A DNA stretch of 62,851 nucleotides from Acidimicrobiia bacterium (GTDB taxonomy: Bacteria > Actinomycetota > Acidimicrobiia > IMCC26256 > JAGPDB01): NCBI GenBank assembly GCA_018057765.1, contig JAGPDB010000010.1:1-62851 (forward strand). Direction: 5' to 3'. Positions 35,335 to 43,618 of the stretch are shown here, one piece after another (the first letter of the stretch is position 1; each line of letters opens with the position of its first letter). The position numbers and the translations under genes are program-made. Under the pieces are notes generated by a model. It saw nothing but the letters and a program-made list of their open reading frames with translations. It made no database searches and was not told the origin of the DNA.

Positions 35335-38301
35335 GTGAGAAGCCCCAAGTCTAAAAATAACTTCGTTGAAAAATCTGAAAAATCTGAAGAATCCGACAAA
35401 GATATTAATTTAAAAGAAAATAACTTAAGTAACGTAAAAGAACCAGAGGGTCTAGCTTGGCCAAGCGTCGTTTGTGTCGTAGTAACAAATGACCCGGGTG
35501 AGTGGTTTGATGAATCAATAAAATCAATAATGGATTCAGGCTACCCAGACCTAACCACGTTAATCTTAGATCTGAGTATAAACGATGGATTAAAAGAAAG
35601 AGTATCAAAATTAGCGCCAAAAGCATTTTTAAGAAAATTTGATGAGACTTATAATTTTGCATCAGCTATTAATGATGCTGTTAATTCTATAGAAGGTGCA
35701 ACATATGTATTGATCTGTCATGATGATGTTATTATCAACAAAGGTGCAATATCATCTATGGTACAAGAAGCATTTCGATCTAACGCATCTATGGTTGGTC
35801 CTAAGATACTTGACGGAGAAAATCCTGATTGTCTTTTAGAAGTTGGTGGAATGATCGACCGTTTTGGAGTGCCCTATAGTGGTCTTGAATTTGGAGAAGT
35901 GGACCAAAGTCAACATGATGGTGTTAGAGATGTCTTTTATGTTTCCAGCGCAGCAATGTTGGTTAGGGCAGACCTATTTCGTGCACTAGGTGGATTTGAT
36001 GAATTATGTTTTCCTGGAGCTGAAGATATAGATTTATCTTGGAGAGCGCATTTAGTTGGAGCACGAGTATTAGTTCAACCTGACGCGACAGTACTGCACC
36101 ACCAAATTAGTGAATCGATAAATTCCCAACGTAACTCTACAAAAGCAATAGTGGCACAACATAGAATGCGTGCTGTTCTTAAAAACTCTTCCAAGGTATC
36201 TTTATTTTGGATACTTCCGATATCTTTCGTTCTTCATAGCATCGAAGGGATTTTCTTTTTACTGAGACTTAATCCATATAGATCAGTTGTTTTATTTAAA
36301 GGTTGGGTTTGGAATATAAAACATCTTAGAAATCTAAGGAGATCTAGAAAAGAAGTACAACATACACGAACAGTGTCCGATAGAGTCATATCTGGCCATC
36401 AAATAGCGGGTTCTTCCAGAATTAGAAGGTTTTTTAATTCAATATCAAGACGAAGACAAAATACGCTATATAAAAATGTTGTAGCAAGTTCAAAAGTAGA
36501 TAAAAGCACTCAAACAAATTATGGCACCTTTTACACTGGCGCATTTTTCATCTATCTACTAGCTATTAGAAATTTAATTTTTGGTCAGATTGAATCCATT
36601 GGGTCTTTTGTAAAGTGGGGATCATTTAGTAATCAAATTTCTTCTTTATTACATGGTGGTTTTCCAACTGTTTCTAGTCCAAATTATTCATCATCGCTAC
36701 AAAGAATAGTTGCTCTAATCCTGACACCAATATTTGGTTTTAATGCTGCTTTCGCTCAACGTATATTTGTATTGAGCCTAATTCCAATAGCTGTGATTGG
36801 TTTACATTATTTGCTAAAAAATCTGGCTCTTTCATCAAGATCTATAATTGCTGGTTCAATATCTTATGGCTTAGTTATTTTTGGTATGGGCATCTTTGAA
36901 AATGGAAAACTCGGCGTCTTAGTGACAGCTGCTTCACTTCCATATTTAATAGACGGTATATTAAAAAATCGATCACGTAAATATGGTCTAAGCGCTGCTT
37001 CTATTATTGCATTTAATCCTGCCGCGATAATAATATTGTTAATAACTAGCTTTGCTTACCTATTGGTAGGGGTACGTAGCGATGCCCGAAGAAAAACACT
37101 AAGAACCATTACTTTCGGTTTATTTCTTTCCATTGTAATTAATCTAGGCCTAGTTTATGATTCGATAAATAGAATCGATAGATCAACATTTGGGTTTACT
37201 GAAGTCTTTACTAGTAACAACAACTATTTCTTTGGCACCGGCTTTTCTAAGAACATAATTCTTGCAATGCTTTTTGTAGGCTTAACAGCTATATTGATTT
37301 CGAAAGGAATGAAGTACTCAATACTAAAAGTAGTAGTTTTTTCTACAATATTGTCGTCATCTATAGCAATCGTTGGTATCAATATAAATGAACCAATTTT
37401 TGATAATTATAATGTTGTTCTTTTGTTCTCATTTACTTTTTCTTTATCTGTTGGGTATTGTTTAAATTCATTTTCGTCAGAGTTAACCGAAAAATCATTC
37501 GGTTTATATCATCTAATAAATGTAATAGCACTCTTTATTATCATAGGAACATTATTATTACAATTGCCAACAATAGTAAATGGAAGGTTAAATTTAAGCT
37601 CTTCCAGTTGGTCAAGCCAAATAGAAAATAAATTTCAATCACGTGTAGTCTATCTTGGAAATACTAAAAAAATAGGTTCTAATCCCTCTATGTTGCCTGG
37701 AAACAAAGGCTTTGTAATAGCGAGTAATACTGAGATCAAAACTTCAAATTCAATTATTGGTCCTAGCTCGAAATTAGATGATGACTTTAGAAAAATATAT
37801 TCCGTGATAATAAAAAATGAAACAAATCATGGTGGCTATCTATTTAGTAAAATGGGTATAGGTGTGATAGTTGTGCCAACAGCATTAAGTCCTGATTCTA
37901 AGATCTCTAAAAACGATTCTGAACTTTTGGCTGCATTCGATAGACAAATAGATTTGGTAAGAATTAAAGACAGAGATGGTTTAGTTGTATACAACAATCT
38001 AGCTCTAACTACGCAATTTAAATCTGATCAAATATCTAATCCTGTAAATATAGCGAATGAATTAATTAATCCAAACATAGATAAAATAAATAAAATTAAG
38101 TATTCAAAGCTAGGTCTAATTAATTATTTGATTATTTCACTAAATGGCTTTGTGTTATTACTCGTATTTTTGTGGCCCAGAAGAAAGGAATTGATTTCTA
38201 ATGCATATTCTTCGGTCAAGAAAATGCAGGCAAATATTAGCGAAGATACAATAGAAGAACCTGAAGGAAATGTCAAAAAAAAATTAAAGAATCAGAAATA
38301 A
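35335..38301 (+). CDS. Giant GT2 glycosyltransferase fused to a polytopic membrane domain (3' frameshift likely)
   Basis: Protein of 988 residues starting at GTG 35335. Residues about 1-45 are charged and low complexity. A GT2 domain follows (about 45-300: VVCVVVTNDPGEWFDESIKS, ICHDDVIINKGA, VSSAAMLVRADLFRALGGFD, FPGAEDIDLSWR). The remainder has about a dozen hydrophobic segments (400-800), a soluble outer part and a last helix near 920. It resembles actinobacterial membrane-anchored galactofuranosyl/rhamnosyl-type transferases. It ends at TAA just after a run of nine A (38275-38283). In the -1 frame the reading continues for about 23 more K/E-rich codons, to a TGA that overlaps the next ATG as ATGA. 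The true 3' end is therefore probably 38372. This points to a lost A, a sequencing error or ribosomal slippage. Confidence 0.85.
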   Translation: MRSPKSKNNFVEKSEKSEESDKDINLKENNLSNVKEPEGLAWPSVVCVVVTNDPGEWFDESIKSIMDSGYPDLTTLILDLSINDGLKERVSKLAPKAFLRKFDETYNFASAINDAVNSIEGATYVLICHDDVIINKGAISSMVQEAFRSNASMVGPKILDGENPDCLLEVGGMIDRFGVPYSGLEFGEVDQSQHDGVRDVFYVSSAAMLVRADLFRALGGFDELCFPGAEDIDLSWRAHLVGARVLVQPDATVLHHQISESINSQRNSTKAIVAQHRMRAVLKNSSKVSLFWILPISFVLHSIEGIFFLLRLNPYRSVVLFKGWVWNIKHLRNLRRSRKEVQHTRTVSDRVISGHQIAGSSRIRRFFNSISRRRQNTLYKNVVASSKVDKSTQTNYGTFYTGAFFIYLLAIRNLIFGQIESIGSFVKWGSFSNQISSLLHGGFPTVSSPNYSSSLQRIVALILTPIFGFNAAFAQRIFVLSLIPIAVIGLHYLLKNLALSSRSIIAGSISYGLVIFGMGIFENGKLGVLVTAASLPYLIDGILKNRSRKYGLSAASIIAFNPAAIIILLITSFAYLLVGVRSDARRKTLRTITFGLFLSIVINLGLVYDSINRIDRSTFGFTEVFTSNNNYFFGTGFSKNIILAMLFVGLTAILISKGMKYSILKVVVFSTILSSSIAIVGININEPIFDNYNVVLLFSFTFSLSVGYCLNSFSSELTEKSFGLYHLINVIALFIIIGTLLLQLPTIVNGRLNLSSSSWSSQIENKFQSRVVYLGNTKKIGSNPSMLPGNKGFVIASNTEIKTSNSIIGPSSKLDDDFRKIYSVIIKNETNHGGYLFSKMGIGVIVVPTALSPDSKISKNDSELLAAFDRQIDLVRIKDRDGLVVYNNLALTTQFKSDQISNPVNIANELINPNIDKINKIKYSKLGLINYLIISLNGFVLLLVFLWPRRKELISNAYSSVKKMQANISEDTIEEPEGNVKKKLKNQK

Positions 38302-38368
38302 TAGATCTAACAATTGAAAAAGAACAAATTTTGACTACAGAAGTTAAAGAATCCGAAACGATAAAAAA

Positions 38369-39874
38369 ATGAAGAGAACCAGACATAGAAACAAAGATTT
38401 TGATGGAAGTATTGCAGTGCAGGAAAAAAGTAAAAAGAAAAGAAATTTCCTTATACCTTCATTAACTTCACCTATATTTTTTATTATTATTTGTGCATTG
38501 GTTGTCGCAGGGGCATTTTACGGGACTAAAAATATAAGTCCAAAATCTAAAAAAATTGATTCTATAAATTCTGAGTTTGTTAATTTGAATTCTGTTTCTG
38601 ACTCATGGAGTTGTCCTTATTTAGTATCAAATAGTACAAGTGTTGATAATCAAATAATTTATTATAATCCAAGCGATAAAGAGGCAAATATAACTGTTCA
38701 TCTATATAATTTGGATGGCAGTTTACTCTCTTCAAAAGATTTCAAATTAAAATCAAAATCATCTCTATCGGAGTTGGTTTCAACTTATGGAGAGAATGTT
38801 AATGCTTCTGGTGTTATTGAAAGTTTCGGCTCACCAATAGTCGTATATAGAAATATTGTTTTATCTGATGGTCCTGAGGTGTTGCCTTGTGTAAAAAATC
38901 CTAAGGATATATTGGAATTAGATAACTTAACCACTGCCCAATATACCAATACAACTTTAATTTTAAATAATCCTTTTAGTGCAGATGTAGTAGTGGATGT
39001 AAATGCTCGACTGGTGGATAATACTCAAAGTCCATTCAAAGTACTATTAGACGATGCAAAGGCTATAGTTATTCCTGGTCATGGACGCGTTGATATTGAT
39101 GTACAAAAAACATTTGGCCGATATCCAATGATAAATTTAACAGTGCAGACAAGGAGTGGTTTTATCTCTGGTGAAGCAATAGTTAATAAGCAAATTGCTA
39201 ATACTTCGAATGGTCAAACTATAGTCACTTCATCATTATCTAACTATACGAATGACACGATCTACATATTTGGTAATTCACCTTTAACAATATATGCACA
39301 AAGTAATTTATCGAAATCAGCTGCCTTAGATATTAAAGCTTATGGTACTGACAATAGGACAATAGCAACTCAAGAACAATCTATAAATGTTGGATCAACA
39401 ATATCAATAGCTGATCCTGGAGTGGAGTTTGGCTTTCATGTTGTCGAAATTATTTCAAACGCAGGAAAAATAATTACTAAAAATGGTGCATCGAATGATG
39501 AAGTATTAGCGCAAAATAGATCGTCATTTGTTTCTTATGTTGGTAGTTTTACAAATAATGAGACACTTAGCGCAAGTACAGTGACATCGTTAACTTCTAA
39601 ATCTATTGTATTAGTTGCTAGAGACAGCGATACTCTTGGATTATTTAATCCATCAACAAAAACAACAAAAGTAAATGTGTCATTTATCGATACAAATATT
39701 AAACAATTATCTTTTGAAATAGGACCAAATAGTTTTTTTCGATATGTCCTCAATGAAGTTGACCTAAAGCCCGGTGTTGTCGTCTTAAGCATAGATTCAA
39801 CACAAGATTTAGTTGCATCAAGTTCGAGAATAGGACTTTCTGGCATAACTAACGGAGTGTATATTAAAAAATGA
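38369..39874 (+). CDS. DUF5719-like single-pass exported protein
   Basis: Protein of 501 residues. A basic N-terminus and one membrane helix (about 33-50) precede an extracellular region of repeated beta strands such as IIYYNPSDKEANITVHLYN and LILNNPFSADVVVDVNARL, which look like immunoglobulin-type domains. In actinobacteria the DUF5719 family sits just after a large glycosyltransferase, as here, which is my main reason for the name. The start (ATG 38369) overlaps the probable true stop of the upstream gene, and its stop (TGA at 39872-39874) overlaps the thioredoxin ATG, so the three genes are translationally coupled. Confidence 0.65.
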   Translation: MKRTRHRNKDFDGSIAVQEKSKKKRNFLIPSLTSPIFFIIICALVVAGAFYGTKNISPKSKKIDSINSEFVNLNSVSDSWSCPYLVSNSTSVDNQIIYYNPSDKEANITVHLYNLDGSLLSSKDFKLKSKSSLSELVSTYGENVNASGVIESFGSPIVVYRNIVLSDGPEVLPCVKNPKDILELDNLTTAQYTNTTLILNNPFSADVVVDVNARLVDNTQSPFKVLLDDAKAIVIPGHGRVDIDVQKTFGRYPMINLTVQTRSGFISGEAIVNKQIANTSNGQTIVTSSLSNYTNDTIYIFGNSPLTIYAQSNLSKSAALDIKAYGTDNRTIATQEQSINVGSTISIADPGVEFGFHVVEIISNAGKIITKNGASNDEVLAQNRSSFVSYVGSFTNNETLSASTVTSLTSKSIVLVARDSDTLGLFNPSTKTTKVNVSFIDTNIKQLSFEIGPNSFFRYVLNEVDLKPGVVVLSIDSTQDLVASSSRIGLSGITNGVYIKK

Positions 39875-40326
39875 TTTGGATAGTTTATATTGTAATAGTT
39901 TTATTGTTAATCGCGGTATTTCTGTTTGCTTCTAGGAGAAAAGAAACTAATGTTCAGGTAACTAATTATGAGTTGCCTACTTATATTGATATAACGGATA
40001 TTAAGTCCAATAGCGAAGACTTTTTCGTCATAATTTTTTCTTCAGAGAACTGTGATGGCTGTAAGATAGTTTTAGAAAAAGCAAAAGTATTAGAAAGTAA
40101 TTCAGTTGCAGTAGAAGAAATTTCATATCAAACAACTCAAGGCAAAAAACTCCATCTAAAATATCAAATAGAAGCTGTACCCAGTTTACTTATAGTTGAT
40201 AAACATGGAAATGTTATAAAAACATATATGGGTAACGTAACAGCTACAGATTTATGGGCAGCAGTCGCACAAGCTCGTGGTTCAGAATTAGGTTGTACTG
40301 ATTCTGGAAGTTGTACTTCGCATTAA
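39871..40326 (+). CDS. Membrane-tethered thioredoxin-like protein
   Basis: Protein of 151 residues. One N-terminal membrane helix (about 3-20) and a short basic stretch are followed by a thioredoxin fold with the active site Cys61-Asp-Gly-Cys64 (SSENCDGCK) and the cis-proline segment EAVPSLLIVD. A second cysteine pair lies at the end (GCTDSGSC). If the N-terminus is inside, the domain lies outside and could reduce or form disulfides in exported proteins, such as the cysteine-rich surface repeats. CDGC is unlike the CGPC of cytosolic thioredoxins. ATGA coupling links it to the DUF5719-like gene. It converges on ftsH, with 10 bases between stops. Confidence 0.8.
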   Translation: MIWIVYIVIVLLLIAVFLFASRRKETNVQVTNYELPTYIDITDIKSNSEDFFVIIFSSENCDGCKIVLEKAKVLESNSVAVEEISYQTTQGKKLHLKYQIEAVPSLLIVDKHGNVIKTYMGNVTATDLWAAVAQARGSELGCTDSGSCTSH

Positions 40327-40336
40327 GCTTATATGA

Positions 40337-42298
40337 TTAATTAGTAGTATCTACATCGATTGAAGTTATTGAATTAGCGCATTCGCGACCCATAGCCTCG
40401 TCGACTAATTGGCCAACTTCTTCACCACTAATTTCTTCTTTTTCAACAAGAGCCCCCGCAATAGCATCTAAACCTTTACGGAATTCTTTCAATACCTTAT
40501 GTGTTCTGACTTCAGATTCTTTAAGGATCAATGATGCTTCATCGTCAATTAATTTAGCTGTATCATCAGAATATTTCTTTGAGCTCATCATTTCATCGCC
40601 AAGAAAAATGGAACTTGAACTACCCCAAGCCATAGGTCCTATCTTGTCAGACATACCCCATTCTTTTACCATGGATTGTGCAATATCAGTAGCTCTTTCT
40701 AAATCATTTGAAGCACCAGTGGATTGATTATCAAATACAGTTAGTTCAGCACCACGTCCAGCTAACATAACCATTAATTGGTCAAGCAGATAGTTTTTGT
40801 TATATGAATATCTTTCCTCTAGAGGTAATTGTTGGGTCATACCTAAAGCCATACCAGTAGGAAGTATTGTTACTTTATGAACTGGGTCAGCATTTTTTGA
40901 AAGATATGCAAGCATTGCATGTCCACCTTCGTGATATGCAGTCAATTTCTTTTCATGCTCATTCATTAAAACCGAAGGTCTACGAAGACCCATTAGAACT
41001 CTATCAATAGCTGAATTGAAATCTTGGTAATGAACTTCATTCTGTCCACGTCTAACAGCATGTAAAGCTGCTTCATTAACTAAGTTTGAAAGATCTGCAC
41101 CACTCATTCCAGGTGTTGCTCTTGATAATGTATCAATATTTACATCGTCAGCAATCTTCTTTCCAATAAAATGTACTTTTAGTATTTCTAAGCGTTCATC
41201 TTGTGTTGGAAGAGGGACAACTATTTGTCTATCAAAACGTCCTGGACGCAAAAGTGCAGCATCAAGAATGTCTGGACGGTTAGTAGCAGCCATCATCACA
41301 ATGCCTTCGCTAGTTTCGAATCCATCCATTTCAGCGAGCATCTGATTCAATGTTTGTTCACGCTCATCGTGTCCACCACCAACACCTGCGCCTCGTTTTC
41401 TACCTATAGAATCAATCTCGTCTACGAAAATTATTGCAGGCGCACTTTTTCGTGCCATTTCAAAAAGATCGCGAACTCTAGCTGCACCTACACCAACAAA
41501 CATTTCCATAAAATCAGAACCAGTAACAGAAATAAACGGTACACCAGCTTCACCAGCAACAGCTCTGGCAATAAGAGTTTTACCTGTACCTGGAGGCCCT
41601 ACTAATAGAACACCTCTAGGTATTCGAGCACCAATATCTTTGAACTTTGACGGATTTTTTAAGAAGTCAACAACTTCACTAATTTCTTGTTTAACGGGAC
41701 CGTATCCAGCAACATCCTTAAATGTTGTTTTTGGATTTTCGCTGTTATATATTTTTGCTTTAGAACGTCCAACGTTCATAACCGAGCCCATTTGGCCACC
41801 TGCTCGTTTAGAAACAAATAAGAATAATCCAATTAGGATTGCTGACATGATAATAAAAGGCATCCAATCAGCTAAGAAATTTGAACTCACTTTCTTATAA
41901 CTAAATTTAACTTTTGCATCTTCAATTAGCTTTAGATCTCTTTCAGAAATATCTTGAAGTGGACCGTCGGTTTTATATTTAGTGTATTTATCAATTTTAG
42001 TTTTTAAATCACCCTCGATATTTCCTGATGCAGGCTCATATATCGCAGATTTTATCTTTCCATTTTTAACAAGAGTTTTAAAGCTTTCCTTTGAACCAGA
42101 ATATTTTATAGATTTTATATCTTTGCTATTTAAAAGAGAGCTAGATGTTGAGATAAGGATTATTGCAAATGTAGCAATGGCCACCCAAGCCCATAAAGAA
42201 GGTTTCTTGCTTGTTGGTGGTTTGGGTAGTTTAGAACTCTTTTGTTTCTCGTTAGAAGGTTTAGTAGGCTTTTGGGGTGTAGGTGGGTTGTTTGACAT
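40337..42298 (-). CDS. ftsH: ATP-dependent zinc metalloprotease FtsH
   Basis: Membrane-bound AAA+ protease of 653 residues that degrades misfolded membrane proteins and selected regulators. The start follows AAGGA. A Pro/Lys-rich cytoplasmic N-terminus (1-33) is followed by two membrane helices (about 35-55 and 145-163) around a short periplasm-side loop. The AAA module has Walker A GPPGTGKT (234-241), Walker [12 protein letters not shown] and the second-region RPGRFDRQ. The protease zinc site is HEGGH (456-460), with the third ligand in the [19 protein letters not shown] region. The central residues of HExxH are GG instead of the common AG, which is tolerated. Confidence 0.97.
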   Translation of the reverse strand: MSNNPPTPQKPTKPSNEKQKSSKLPKPPTSKKPSLWAWVAIATFAIILISTSSSLLNSKDIKSIKYSGSKESFKTLVKNGKIKSAIYEPASGNIEGDLKTKIDKYTKYKTDGPLQDISERDLKLIEDAKVKFSYKKVSSNFLADWMPFIIMSAILIGLFLFVSKRAGGQMGSVMNVGRSKAKIYNSENPKTTFKDVAGYGPVKQEISEVVDFLKNPSKFKDIGARIPRGVLLVGPPGTGKTLIARAVAGEAGVPFISVTGSDFMEMFVGVGAARVRDLFEMARKSAPAIIFVDEIDSIGRKRGAGVGGGHDEREQTLNQMLAEMDGFETSEGIVMMAATNRPDILDAALLRPGRFDRQIVVPLPTQDERLEILKVHFIGKKIADDVNIDTLSRATPGMSGADLSNLVNEAALHAVRRGQNEVHYQDFNSAIDRVLMGLRRPSVLMNEHEKKLTAYHEGGHAMLAYLSKNADPVHKVTILPTGMALGMTQQLPLEERYSYNKNYLLDQLMVMLAGRGAELTVFDNQSTGASNDLERATDIAQSMVKEWGMSDKIGPMAWGSSSSIFLGDEMMSSKKYSDDTAKLIDDEASLILKESEVRTHKVLKEFRKGLDAIAGALVEKEEISGEEVGQLVDEAMGRECANSITSIDVDTTN

Positions 42299-42464
42299 CG
42301 GTTCCTTTTTGAATTTGTCTTAGAGTCATTTTAGGCGTTAGTCGCGCGCTTGGCTCGAGTTTAAAGACTTTTATGTAAAATAGAATAAGAATAAGTGTCT
42401 ATTCGCTAACTATTTTTTTCATACTTTGAATATAAAACCATTTAGATCGAATAATATTTCATAT

Positions 42465-43262
42465 ATGGAAAATATAAGTCATGATAATACTCAGTTATCA
42501 GATAAAAGCGAATCAAAGATTCCTCGATTTGGCACACTAGCTGGAGTAGGCGCAATTTTGACCTATTTGCTTGCCTCGCTTCCACTTGTTGCTATAGCGG
42601 GTTTAATTGTTGCTTTGAATTCTTCAAAGGAAAATGGTGTAAATAATGATTTAAGTTCATCGGAAGTATCAAATAAGATAAACGATTTAATTGCCAAACC
42701 CGGATTTATTATAGCAATTATTGCGGCAAATTGTATAGGTCTATACATATGGGTCTTTCTTGTATCAAAGATCCGTGGATCTAAAAATATAAGAGATGAT
42801 TTTGGATTACATTTTACGAAAAGTGCGTGGTGGTTTATTCCAGTTGGAATAGGATTGCAATTATTAAGTCTCATATTGTCCTTGCCAATATCATTATTAA
42901 AAGATAATCTTAAAAATCAAGATGTAGCAGTTGGCCTAGTTTCTGCAAAAGGGGCTATTTTATTCCTTTATTTTTTATTCGTTGCCTTAATAGTTCCTTT
43001 TACAGAGGAGCTATGCTTTCGAGGAGTATTTCTTCGTGGCATATTAAGACGTTATAAGCCTATTCTTTCAATTCTTATATGCGGGATACTGTTCGCTTCG
43101 ATACATTTATCGGATAAAAATGCATTCTACGGATTTTCCTCATTAATGATTATAGGTATATTCTCTAGTGCATTAACCGTTTATAGAGGCAGGATCGATG
43201 CTTCAATAGCGTTACATATAGGGTTCAACTTAACAGCTGCAATTTTCTTAGTAATTACATAA
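42465..43262 (+). CDS. CPBP-family intramembrane metalloprotease
   Basis: Integral membrane protein of about 265 residues, with ATG 42465 chosen over the in-frame TTG at 42426. It has about eight hydrophobic segments and the three conserved motifs of the CAAX-protease/bacteriocin-processing family: EELCFRG (181-187, EExxxR), FASIHL (FxxxH) and the final HIGFNLTAA (HxxxN). Substrates in bacteria are mostly unknown. It is divergent from ftsH, separated by about 165 bases. TAATAT seven bases before ATG could be its -10. Confidence 0.85.
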   Translation: MENISHDNTQLSDKSESKIPRFGTLAGVGAILTYLLASLPLVAIAGLIVALNSSKENGVNNDLSSSEVSNKINDLIAKPGFIIAIIAANCIGLYIWVFLVSKIRGSKNIRDDFGLHFTKSAWWFIPVGIGLQLLSLILSLPISLLKDNLKNQDVAVGLVSAKGAILFLYFLFVALIVPFTEELCFRGVFLRGILRRYKPILSILICGILFASIHLSDKNAFYGFSSLMIIGIFSSALTVYRGRIDASIALHIGFNLTAAIFLVIT

Positions 43263-43370
43263 ATTTGATAATTAATCATATTTTTTATATTTCTTCGTCA
43301 AAGCTAAAGGTTTTTCTGATAAATGACGATTATTCGTATATAAGTTCCATATTGACCATAGGAGAAAATT

Positions 43371-43544
43371 ATGCGCTGTCCAAACTGTAAAAGCGATACA
43401 TACGTAGAAATAAACATGCATTTAGGTGAAAAAGATGTTGCATTTCGTAGATGTGGACGTTGTGAGACACAAAAATGGGAAAGTCAAGATGTAGATATTG
43501 ACTTAAGCGAAGTATTGGTTTTTGCGAAAGATCTCGAATCTTAA
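43371..43544 (+). CDS. 57-residue zinc-ribbon protein
   Basis: Short gene with AGGAG seven bases before ATG 43371. The product begins MRCPNCKSD and has a second pair CGRC at about 31-34, so two CxxC pairs could hold one zinc. The rest is charged and ends ...FAKDLES. The spacing and the strong ribosome-binding site make it a credible gene. No named family. It could be a small transcription- or RNA-associated factor. Confidence 0.65.
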   Translation: MRCPNCKSDTYVEINMHLGEKDVAFRRCGRCETQKWESQDVDIDLSEVLVFAKDLES

Positions 43545-43574
43545 AATATAATTCATTCTAATTATAGAATTTTA

Positions 43575-43603
43575 TTGGCTTTGTCGTTTTACGTGGCTAT
43601 AAT
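43575..43603 (+). promoter_or_regulatory. Promoter of the 917-residue membrane protein gene
   Basis: TTGGCT (43575-43580), a 17-base spacer and TATAAT (43598-43603). The start of transcription would be about nine bases before GTG 43619. Confidence 0.5.
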
Positions 43604-43618
43604 TCTGTAAAATGGTGA

